Shown here one piece after another: positions 1-12,400 of a stretch of 64,000 bases of DNA. The stretch is from Prinia subflava (taxonomy: Eukaryota > Chordata > Aves > Passeriformes > Cisticolidae). The first letter of the stretch is position 1; each line of letters starts with the position of its first letter. A program made the position numbers and the translations under genes. The DNA is taken from assembly GCF_021018805.1 (NCBI RefSeq), contig NC_086259.1, positions 16,697,501-16,761,500 of the forward strand. Direction: 5' to 3'. The notes under the pieces were generated by a model that worked only from the letters and a program-made list of their open reading frames with translations, ran no database searches and was not told the DNA's origin.

Positions 1-191
1 AGGCATAAAATCATTCTTGGAAATCTTCATGAAATCAACTCATTAATCAAATCATCCCAATCTTTGCTCCTGTTAACCCTTTATTCTAGAGATTGGAACT
101 TTGAAGCATGAGGTTTCTCTCCAGCTAGACACCTGAACTCATGGTCAAGGCTCACTCTGCAAGTTCATGGGTCACTAACCTCTTATCTTAC

Positions 192-417
192 CTCCAGAAG
201 TTTTCTTACAGAAGAGATGATTTTTCATATCATAGTTGGTTTCATTTGGGTGATAACCATACCCCAAGTAAAGTATCAGTGGAATGTCATGTTCAGATTC
301 CAGGTGGATCACTATAGATGTATTTTCTGAGGTAACATTGACTTGAAAAGTGCTATAATTGCCTAGATTCAACAGAATCTTATCTTCCTGAGTTGCTGAA
401 AGCCTTGGTAACATGAT
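192..417 (-). CDS. PKD1L2: PKD1L2 exon 22: GAIN-type region, last exon in window
   Basis: Residues 1175-1250, enters phase 0 and leaves phase 1 (donor gtaaga). Contains P-L-I-L-Y-L-G-Y and P-N-E-T-N-Y-D, a segment found shortly before the GPS cleavage site in this subfamily. The following exons lie outside the window. Confidence 0.92.
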
Positions 418-3400
418 CTGGTTTTAAACAGAGAGACATAGGTTTAAATACAGAAAAGCATTTTTCTTCTCAGCATGCAGCCACATGCTAGATTATCTTT
501 TATTTCAACATCAGGAAAGCATGGCCAGCAAAAATATCATTTTCAAAGTAATTTTCTTATTTCTGTCAACTGAACTCTGAAAAGTTAATTTGAAATCTGT
601 GTAGACTCATCATAAAGCCTATGACCCTTTGTGCATTTCTGAACTGAGAACTGTGATTATGACTGAGATATTGGCTGCATGAAGTGCGTGTATGAATGAT
701 TTAGATGGCAGTTCACACATGGGCTAGGAAGCCAAAGAGTAGTACAATAAATACAGTGGTTGGATGATGAAATCAGACTTCACATTGTGCCTTGGGACAG
801 CTGGAATCTGGAATCTATTTCCACAATCATTAGCATTCTTACATTAATTTAGAGGATGAATAAAACGCTTCCTTTTCAAGAAAAGACAAAAATATTTGTT
901 ATTTCATTCATCACATTACACAAATTCCTCCATCACAACTACAGACAGCATCAGCCCATTATCAAATGTAATGAACACTGCCAGCATTTGTGTTCACCTC
1001 ACAAATGATAACAGATGACAGTTCATTAACGGAGAAAGGAAAAAAAAAATGGGAAAAGAGGGTGAGAGTTAGGAAATCGTGGATTTACCTCAATGTTCTC
1101 TTTGAGGTTGCTGACTGGTATGATCAAACCATCCAGACCAGTTAGACTTAGACCTCCCACTGTTCCACTGACGTCAAAACTGCCATCACTGGAGAAAAAG
1201 GGATTCATGGCAAAGCTCACCATCTGTTAGAAGACATTAACAGTCACACAACTGAGCTATTGTCAATATTTCATTTTATTCACACTCTGAATGGCTGGAT
1301 AGTGAAGGATTGTGCTCAGACCCAAATAGGAGTCAACTTTCAAGAAGTCTACATCCAGATTTAAATAAGACTCTACCTTATCTCTAAGGCTGGTCTATAA
1401 ACCTTGAAAGTGATTTTCATTCTGAAACATGTACAACAATCTTTATTGTTTCCATACACTGTAATAGCTTTTTGGCAGAGTTGGAAAAGGTGCAATGAAA
1501 AAAATGTTTGCAGATATTTTAGGGGTCTCCCGAGAGGATCAAATCAACCAGAGAGATCTTCAGAAAATTTATCATGAAAATACAACAATTATATGCAATC
1601 TATTGTTCTGAGGGAAAAAACAGCACATCCTAATTCAGATAGGGGACGTGCTACCATCAGCACATTTGTCTCCTGCAGGATGTGAGTGCCCCACACTCAG
1701 GTGTTTCTTGCTGGGATGAAAGAAGGCTGCTGTAGGTCAGTTTGAATGTGATATGGACTCTGAGCTGTTGCATCCTCCTGAGAGCATAAGATGTAAACAA
1801 ACAGCACTTAGATTTGTAGGTATTGATTCATTCCATTGCCTGCTCCTGCCATGCATGTGTGAATCTAAGTGTATGTAAGGGGCTGATGGGATGGGGAATT
1901 TAAGAATTCAGTTGTCCTTAACTCTCTGAACCAACCTCATGCAATTAAGATAAGAGAAGGCTTCTCTGACCAATAATTTCAGATTATTTTCTTGGCATGA
2001 CAGGAGGAATGAAGTGTGCTCATGTGTTCATGGTGAGAGGATAAACAATCCTAAAATCATTAGATCAGGAAGGTAAGCTGGATATCAGATAGAGTTAGAT
2101 AAAAGCTGTTTACTTGCCCTTATATCCACTGTTTCGTCATCAACTCCTGAAACATTGAGAGAGGAAGCAGGTGGGAGAGTAAAGCTGGCAGAGCTGGAAT
2201 TGGAGATGTTAATGGATGTGCCATCCATGTTTTCTGTTTGTAATCTGTCCAGTTAGAGTTGGGCATAAGCAAAGCAGGATAAAAGAGAAAAAAAGAAATA
2301 AAAGGAAAAAAACCCAAACATCAATAGCATGGATTTCATATATACAGAGACAGCTTTCTCTCTTCATGAGTATAACTTAGTTGCAAAGCTATTTCTGCCA
2401 GTAAATACTTCATACATGAATCTGTCCTGATGCAGTACTCCACATAATGCTACTATAGAATCATCAAAAAAGGGGTGGAATTGGCATATCAGGAGAGGAA
2501 ATTTTACCAAGGTGTACTTATTTGGAACACTTGATTTCTGTGTGAACATGCTCTTGATTGAATGCACAGTTTGATGTGGATGAAAACCGGGCTCTGGGGG
2601 AACAATTTAGGGATGATTATAGGGAATGGAGAGTGCTTGTCAGACTCCTCAGGATTATATTGGCTTTTGCCAAACTGGTTACAGCTCCATATAACATGTC
2701 ATTATTGGCAGCTTGGAAAAGAAATGAGACCCTTAGCTGGCATGACATGAGTTTTCTACATAATTTCAAAAGTAAGTGAGTACTGCCTCATTCAGGAAAT
2801 AGTAGTAAATTCTCTGCTGGTTAAAGAACACACAGCATGGGAATTTCTGAGGTGATGTTCCTGGAGTCCAGGCTGTTCTTACTATCAGTCACTAACAACA
2901 GCCTTGTTGTACTATTGAAATTGTCATTATGCTACAATATTTAGTTAGTTCCAAACATTCTGTTTAAGCACAATGGAGTTAATATTTGTAGCTCTCAGAA
3001 GCTTCAGTGGAGGACACTGCAGCTGTTACCTGTGCATATACAGTGTGGCAGAGGGAGAGGTGAGGACTGTTGGCTCATCACCTGGTGCCTTCCCAAACAG
3101 AAGGGCACTCTGGAGATTTTCAACTGTACTCAGGAGCTGGTGTGACACTGAACTCTGGAAAAGGATTGGAGGAGGAAACTTATGACAAAGGTACACAGGA
3201 TCATCGAGCTGCACATTATTTGTCATTGCTTCTATTTAATTTTGGTGTCTTACTAAGCTGACAAACTTGGTGATGAGCTTCCTAATCTCAGAGAAAGTTT
3301 TTCTATTGCAATTCAGTTTCTGTAATTCTCATTGAAACATTGCAGATGGCAAATAAATGCCTTACAGATTTTACTTCTAGATTGTAGTATTTATAACTTC

Positions 3401-6400
3401 TACACATTGAAATTACAAGCATGACATCAATCAATATTTCCATGTACTTTTGTGTATTAATGCCCTTAGCTGCACATGTTAGTGTTTAGTTATTCAGAAA
3501 AGCAAGACCTAATTACATATCAACTGTGTATTATGAGTGGGTTATTGTTGGGGAACTTGTCCAGTTCATAATCTTTTCTCTCAGGTTAGATTTATTTCAT
3601 CCCTACTCCCTTGCAGTGATGAAATTAAAGTATGTCCAGCCCAGGAAACTCAGAGGGTTCACATATAGATAGGAAAGGATAGGACAAAATAAATATGTTG
3701 TGTCTTTCTGAACAGATAATCAGATTTTTCTCAAAAGAGCTGGTTCAAGCTGAGAAGTAGTGGCAGCAATCATGAATATTTAATTCCTGTGGCTTGCTTG
3801 ACTTATGGGGCAAAAGGAGGGGATAGAAGCAAATCTGAAAAAACCACAATGTGCTTGTCATCAATGAGAGATCTGAGTTGCTGCAATGTTCTCTGTCCTG
3901 TTCAGCTTTCAGTGTAACAAATCTTAAGAGGCCTCTATCATCTTCATTACTAGACATTCAATCTAACATATCTAACTGGGCAGAAGTTTCCTCTGATATT
4001 CAAGTCCATCAGGGTATCACAATGAACCCTTCCCAGTACCAGCTAAAAAATACAGGAAGCACAAGAGATTTTAAAAACCTCCCAAGGCAAACAAATATTC
4101 ACATATAGTACGGTACCAACTGGACCAACTCTAAATTACCTGTTCTGCCTCTGGCATTGAAGTGTTCCCAGCTCTGATTTCTACAGAAGCTTTAAGAACA
4201 TTGCTCACTGCATTAAACAGATAGTTGGCTGCTTCCTTTAACTCCTGACCATCTCTGCTGTGCTCTGTGTTCACAGCGAGCAAGGAGGCACTGACATGTT
4301 TCAGGGTGTTGCTGGCTTCCACCTGCATGAGAAACACAGGGAGCAGTTTATATGTGCTGGCACTACAAATGACAGAAGTGACACTTGTGTCATTTACTGA
4401 ATATTGCAACGTCAGTAATCTCTTGGGACTATTAGTGGGTAATGCCATTTTTACTATAATTATTTGTGCTGGGTAATACTTCAGATGCTAATAAAGATGA
4501 TATACTAGATGGCACACCAAAATGGAATACAGGCGTGAAAAATGCAGCCTGCTTCTGCAGATATATCCATAAAAAGATGAATAACATCTGAAGGAGGCTT
4601 GTCTGGCAAACCCTGGGCAAGGATAGCTTTTAGATGGCCAGTAAAGTAGTAAGTTAGATTATACATTTCTATCTTAGCACCAGAGTGCTAAGTGCCAAAG
4701 GAGAATGAGTTGTACAATTTTTATTTTGTGCTTGGATGCTGCTTTGTGACTGGGAAAGCACTGGCCAGATTTTAGCCTAGGGAGCCAAGCAAATTCACTG
4801 CAGGCTTGGACACATCCATCCCCAGAGCCTGTGAACACTGAGCAGCCTTTCTGTAGGGTGAGGGCTGGAGCAGAGCTGTGCTCTTGTCTTGCCAAAGTTA
4901 ACCACATCCTGCTGAAATGCTCCCAAGCCATTGTCTGGCTCCAACTCTATAATACATCAGAACTCAGGACAGCTGTTTTTATTGCCTGCATATTTGGGAA
5001 ACTTCCCCAGTGACAGTTTTGTCCTGCCAGATGCTCATCCCCGTAAGCATAAATAGTTCCCTGACCATTGCCTGTGTGCATTTTGTGCAGTGATCAGGGA
5101 TGAATGAATGAATTCTAGAAAAACCCTCTTGGGGCAGTTCTTCTTCAGGGTCCTAAAAGTGCTTTACAAGAGAAAGCATGCACCCTGACATGTGTCTGAC
5201 TAAAAGTTAAGGATTCTGTCTTAAAAATGTATGATAAATGTAATGGTCATAGCCTGGATTGTAGAGACTGCTGAAACAATAACTGAGACTTGAATTTACT
5301 TACTCTAAACAGAGTCAAAATACTGCTGCTCAAAATACACATGCTGGTACAGTTGAAAAAATGGGTAAGAACAGATAATTATAAGGCACTGAAACTCTTC
5401 CAAGGTCAGTGAGATAATTAGAGTCTCTGCTATTAGTATGAGGAGACATAAGAATTGCTTCTTACCTGTGCTGAGACAGACAGCTCTTCACTCCTGTAAG
5501 TGATTTCTTTCAATACCTCTGACATCTTCAGAGCAGTCTGCATTGATGTTATGTTAACAACAGAGAGAGTTGTCAGCATCAGCCCTCGGAGCTTGGGATG
5601 AAAAGGGATAATTAGGCAAAGAAATAAGATGCTAATTAGACTGTGAAAGCAGTGCCGTGTATTGACAGCCAGGCTTGCTGTAAGTTGTGCAGCAGAGTAA
5701 AGCTCCACAACAAGGATCATTTGAGCTGATATTAGCTCTACTGACAAGATGCCACTTGCCCTAGTAATTATATAATCACGAGTTTTATGTTACCTCCCAG
5801 CACGGGGAATTCATACGCTTAACATCCATTAAGAGCAAGGAGAGTTACTTGTGAGAATTTGTACTAATGTATGTGAATTACTGTGTAAATGCCACTTCCA
5901 GAGAAAGCAGAGCCATGTGTGACTGATGTTATTCAAATAATGAATCTTAATTGAAGGATATATTCTCTAGATCTCTTCATCTGAGGCACTTAAAGCACTG
6001 TACAAATATTAGCTTAGGACTGAAACATCAACTGGTGGCTAAAATGGACAAAAGAAAATTACCTGCCATCTAGTGCTTTTGGGGGAAATTAGGATATTTA
6101 TCCCACTGGAGATGGCATTTTATTGATATTTAAATTGCTTTGGAAAATCAGGTTTAGATTAACTAGTTTAAATTAATGAAATAACAGTTGAGAATTAACT
6201 ATTTTACTGATGAGTGAAAACCAAATCATTTATATAGACAAATAATGAAAAGTAACTGAAACCTTGTGCCAAACCCTGAGACAAATGCTAGAAACTTGAA
6301 ACCTTCATTGATTTCAAGTGGTGATATGTGGGCTTTTTATTACTTAAGAGCTGTCAAAGGATATGAAGAGTCCACTATATGGCATTGTACTGCAAGAAAG

Positions 6401-9400
6401 CATTTTGCTGACCTCTTTTCGTGTGTTTGTCTGTAAAGACATGTTAAAAGTTTCCTCTTGGATCTGCTGATTAAGGACAGATGTCACTGACTTGTACAGC
6501 TGGAAAAGACTCATGCTGTTGTTCCCATCTTTTAGGAAGGTGTTTGCCTTCTCAGATATCACAGCCTGCAGGGTCAGGTTCCCATCCATCAAATCTGCAG
6601 GTCCAACCTGATGAAGGAATCAGATATACTCTCAACATTGCCAAGGCTGTAATAATTTGCTTTGGACAGCTTCCATAATCATCTTAATCACAGCCTAGAT
6701 AGAGTGTGATATAAAACCTCATGTTCCCCATTTTAAATGTTTTATTTACCCTGATAAGGGTCTCCTTACTGTGGCACTGGGGAAGAAGCAGGAGGCTTTT
6801 GGGGTCTACACAGAGTAACTCCAGACTCAGTAAATAGGCTTACACTGCTCAATCAATGTCCAAACAATTCTTTTAGACTTCTGTTCTAGGAAAAAGGGCA
6901 GTGGAAGATCTTTTGACATTGAGCACACAGAGAATAGTCTCTGTTAGATAGAAAAAATGTGATTATGGCACATTCAGAAGGAAGTAATATATCCAAAACA
7001 GGAATAAGCTCCAAAAGTCAATTATGGGTTAGTTATCAACTTGAGAGTTCTTGAAAATAATTAATTCCACCGTGTACCTTTACTGAAGCATTTGTTTGAA
7101 CTGCATCACCAAAGTTGTTGCTAACAATAATTGTCACATGTAAAATAAAATTATTTTCCTCTTCTCCAAGTGGAAGATAAACTGGGAAGAGTTCAGGGTC
7201 CGGGCTACAATCCAGGAGAGAATCTGAAACAGGAAAGAAGGGGTCAGGGACCACAGAGACACCTCCTGCTCTCTGAGAACAGGGACCCAGGCATGGTTCA
7301 CTCGTACCTTTGCTCTTGTTAGGAGGAGCCGAACAGCTCTCCAGGGGACTTACCTGGTGTCACATAATAGCAATATGTGAGCTGCCTGCCGGGGCCGGCC
7401 CGGCCCGAGCCCGGAGCCTCGCAGGACACTCTGAAGGCGGTGAGCACCGAGCCGCGCTGGGGGCTCACGGCACAGCCGGGCCGTTCTGGCGGGGGCACGG
7501 TGCTCACCACGAACGATCCCTCCCCGTAGCCTCGCTGGGTCCTGGCTGGGAGTGGAAGGAGCAGAGATGAGCCAGGACCGTGCCCCAGCAGCACCGAGCT
7601 GCATCGCGCCCACCGAGCAACGCGGCCGTGTGCCCGGGAGAACGCAGGGCAGGGTGCGCCCAACAGCAGTGACATCCTGCTACTGAATAAACCGTAAGGG
7701 GAAAAGAACTATTTCAAATACGTTAATGTTTTTATTATAAAGCAAAGCTCCATTATTTGATCAAGCATTTAGCATAACTTTTTTTCAGGTGAGCCTTAAC
7801 AAAGTTATTAACTGCATTTCTCCTGCCATGCGGCACCCCAGAACAAACTTAAATCTGCATTATTTTAAAGAACTCGTATATAAAGTAACACCTTTCAACC
7901 TGTAGACTAATTTACCTTCATATTTGTCAGTGAGGCGATGCATGTGTGACATCAATATGATATCACGTCAGCAGAGACTACCCAAAGGAGTCTGTAAACC
8001 ATAAAAACCCTGCTAGTCCCTACCTGTTACTTTAATCTGAAAAGCTTCTCCCTGTGTCTGCAAGAAGGAGCTGGTCATTCTCAACTCAGAGGTGTTGCTT
8101 TGAAGCAAATTCAAAGAGTTCTGCTGGAAACCAGTCAGGCCACAGGCCAGAGGGAGGGTTGTAGACTGGAAAATCAGACAGAAAAGAACACATGGCAGTA
8201 GAGGCTCTTTGCAGTTCTTACTATTGTGATTTATCAGGAGCAGGCTGGCAGTTTGGTGCCCTTCATTATAACCCCTACCAATTCAGGCACCCCCTGTCTC
8301 AGTCTTCACAAGTATTTTTTAAGCATCCACTTGACAAAATATCCCTCTGAGGCCGTATGATTTGTGGATATTTATTTTCGTGTGTACAGTATTTCTGACA
8401 AATCTGGTGCTCTCACCTTGTTTTGGAATGTGTTATCTAAATACCAGTTATAATATATGGCCTGGGAGTCCTCCTGTGTAGAGACACTCAAAATAACTTC
8501 ATCACTAACATTCACTGGCTTGCAGTTTGCCTCACACCTGTAAGGAAGTAAGATGGGAGTTACACATAGTATGAGATGTCTGGGAGAAATTTCAGACATA
8601 TCTTATGGCATTTATTCCTATTGGTTGAATGAGGTTGACACATTGAAATCTTCAACACCGGAAGGATGCAATGGGGTCAAAAACCCTTAGTGGTTTTTGG
8701 AAGAATGTGTTTCAGTTTATAAAAGGATTGTGTTTAAAAACACGGACTGAGAAATGCAGCAAGACATATTTGGTCAGTAATTTTTGTAATGGTAAGGTGT
8801 AAATGGATCTAGGATAATAAGTTTTCTGTCCTGTGAGGGTGTTGAGGCCCTGGCACAGGTTGCTCAGAGAAGCTGTGGATGCTCCAGCCCTGGAAGTGTC
8901 CAAGGCCAGGCTGGATGGAGCTCTGAATAACTTGATCTAGTGGAAGATGTCCCTGCCCATGACTAAGGAGTGGAACAAGACGATCTTTAAGGTCCCTTCC
9001 AACCCAAACCATTCTCTGATTCTATGATTTTATGATTCTATGATTCTCAAAGCACAATACCACTTTATTATCATTATTACTGGAAACTGTGGCCGTGCAC
9101 TATGCTTGTGCAGTAATAATATTAACCCATGAATACCAGGGTTTAAAACCAGACCTGATGTCCAGTTGCAGTTCTTGTTTTGCAGTCACATAGAGACATT
9201 GCTCGTCCTGCCTCTCTTCAGTGCCATGGTTTTGGATGGTAATCCTGACAGTCACTGCTGATTTCGGAGGAGGAAGGCAGGAAGGTGGGATTTGCACCTC
9301 ACTTTGGTTGATTAGGATTATCTGTTGCTTCACACATTCATTCCAGGCAGGCCAGCAAGCTCCTGCAGAAACATTTCCTTTATAGTTAGAACAGCATCTT

Positions 9401-12400
9401 ATAAAGGACTTTCCTGCCATAAGTTTCATAGAGCTTTATAGACAAATTTCTTGAACACAATTTAAAGAGTTGGTAAGTTGGATTACCAAAAATACAGGCT
9501 TTTCCAAAGTCAATTATGAGGTCATAGATAATTATGGGGATAGAACACAGATGGCCTGAATCCCAATCCTGTTTTCAGCCAGAAATGTTTTTGCATCATG
9601 TTTAATGTTAATTATTGTTGTTTTATTGAGACACATGTACTTTGCAAATGCCCAAATGTGTAAATCACTTGGGACTAGTCCTTGGCTGTGAGAGCGAAGC
9701 TTTGGACAAGTAGATCTTGAAAACCTGAAAAACCAAAACCTTTGGGAGAAGACAAAATGGAGCCCTATGCCATATTATATACCATAATCAGTTTGGTGCC
9801 AAAACTAGGGTTGAGTAGAAGGACACTCTTCATGTACAGTGAGTGGCAAACTTTAAAGCCAGAAAATGAAACATCCTTAAGTCAGATTTTCAACACTGGA
9901 TCTGACACAACAGCGAGTTTGTTACTCATCAAGTACAAGTTGGTGAAAAAAGCTTGGGAAATGCACAAACCACAGGTCCAGAGAAAACTGGAATTATTGT
10001 TGTTTTCTGGCCAGCCAAGTGTAACCGTTGTGAAAGGATCCACATGGCGACTTGGTTTAATATAGATTTTGTGATCCTAAATAAGAAGTAAATGTATCAG
10101 TTAGAACACAAACATGTATAAACACACACATAAGTTGCTGCTTTATAATGATAAAGGTCTGAAAGTTTAGACCCCAAATCCCTGGATGCAGATCTGTAGT
10201 TTACACGATCTTTCCCTTAGCAGAGGTAGTATGGAAGTAGAAGCTGTGGGAATAGAAGCAAATGGCACAGAAAAATTGTGTGGCAAAATTCTCCCAAATG
10301 CAGAATTGGTTTAGAAATGCAGCTCCCATTTTCAAAACTAGGTACTTAGGACATTAATTCCTATTAAACCTTCACATCTGGACCAAGACTTCCAACCCTT
10401 GAACAATCATTTGTCTTCTGACATCCCTTTTTTATCTGAACTGGATATATTGCAGCTATAAACAAAGAGAAAAAGGGGTAGCTGAATTTGTGTTTCTGTG
10501 TACAAAATTGTGATACATTTGGTTTGGATTAGATTTATATTCCTCTGATGCAATATATTCTTGCAGGTAATCTGTAAAGCGTGATGGCTCCTTGTGAAGC
10601 AGTGTATCTCCCATAGCAGATGTCTGTCTGCTAGTGTTACCGTTAAAAACTAGATTTCTAAGATGATAAAATATTCTATCTGACATTTTTATTATTTAAA
10701 TTTGGACAGCTGCTAGCAATTGGTGTATCATTAACATCTTAGTTTGCCATAAACTAAAAAATTTTTCATTGCAAGATAATTTCAACACTCCAATACAGAA
10801 GTAGAAAACACTTGGGAACCATTTAAAATATATTAAACTCTACTTGAAGGATCACTCTTCAGAGAGAGGTTTGCATTAGTCAAGTAGATTAATTAAAAAT
10901 TAATCTAAACACATTTTAACTTCCAAAACTGAATTGTTATGAAAAGCTCATTTTCTTTAATCTTTTTAATGAATTGTAGATGGAATGCCTGTAAACACAT
11001 TTGTCTCCAAGACTTGTGGTATAGATTTTGTGTTAAACCATATGGGGAACAGAATATCTAATCCATCATTTACTATGCTACAAATACTTCTTTTCTGTCT
11101 TATACAGCACTTTTTCACTGGTAAGAAAAATTTCTAAGCAATTTTAAAGAAAGATCCTTAAATAATACTTACATTTTTCTTTCGGGTGTTTGTTTTGTAG
11201 CTACCTTCTTCCTTAGCAGAATCTGTTTAATGTAAAAAAGAACAGAATATTTTAGTGCTACCTGGAAAGCTTTCAGACATCCTCAGTGAATATGACTTAA
11301 ATCCACAGGATTTGACTACTGACAGTGTGAAAGATGGGGCTGTCAGAATCAGACTCCAGAGCTGTGATAAACAGCACAAATAGGTAAAATGGTAACAACA
11401 AACTCATCACAGACTGCAAAGGAGATAATCCTGGTTCTTCAAACATAATGCAGTAAATCAAAATATATTCAGAGAAGGTGATGGAGTTTCACTGATGTGC
11501 AAAGGAAAATTGATGGAAAGCACTGGAAAACTTTCAATACAATTAGTGCTAAGGATATTTTATTTCTGGTATAATCTGCTCTTGTAAATGTAAGGATGAG
11601 CCATCTAGAAGCCATTAGTGACAGCAATTTATGAGACTGCTGTGATGCAAATGTTTTCTGGTTTCAAAGCTATGTCCCAAGCCATAAACTTCACTCATTA
11701 TTTCTAGGGACAAGCAGCAAATGTGCAATGTGTTACATATACAGAGTGATGCTAATTTATGACTACATCAAAGTCAGGGAATCTGCCTTCATCAGGAAGA
11801 AGCCTCCACAAAAGTTTTCAACACTGTTTCTGGAAGGAAAGCAATTACCACATGCAAACCATAAACACTTCATGAAAAGCTCTGATTGCAAAAAGACACT
11901 TGGTCAAAACCAGCACTGTCAGATTAATGCAATTACCTTTTTTATGGGAGCTGTTTGCCAGCACAGTGATGAATCCAAGATCCAGACTCGTGTTTGAGAA
12001 GGCGTTCATGGCCACCACTTTCACTAGAAAAGTACCTAGAGAAGGCAAAGGGCCAGTTAAGAGTAGCAGAGGGCCCAGACCAACAGGTTTGAAGTATAAT
12101 ATCCAATTTATAAAGAAAACCTCTCTTGTCTGTTAAGAGTTTTCAGGAGGGGTTCTGATGGATGTCCACTGCTGAAAGGCTTTTCCTGGAATGTTTTTCC
12201 ACTTTATCTCAACTTCTTAATAACTCAGCTGCCCTTTTCCTAGCTTTGTCATGCTATTCTTTGTCAGCTATGACACTATCATTCAGGAAACTAGAGGTGT
12301 ACAAACACTGGAGGCCAAATGAGTTTAGGCATCTTGAGACAGCAGCTATCTTGTTTGAAAATTTCTGCCTATGGGGAAGGAATGTTCAAATGGGTACTGG

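Noticed and set aside
2120..2317. Minus-strand open frame starting upstream of PKD1L2 exon 20
   Set aside because: It reads the exon in the wrong frame and hits a stop; phase from exon 19 requires the other frame.
7310..7675. Open frames on the plus strand and in another minus-strand frame over PKD1L2 exon 14
   Set aside because: They are shadows of the GC-rich exon, whose correct frame is fixed by phase with exons 13 and 15 and by REJ motifs.
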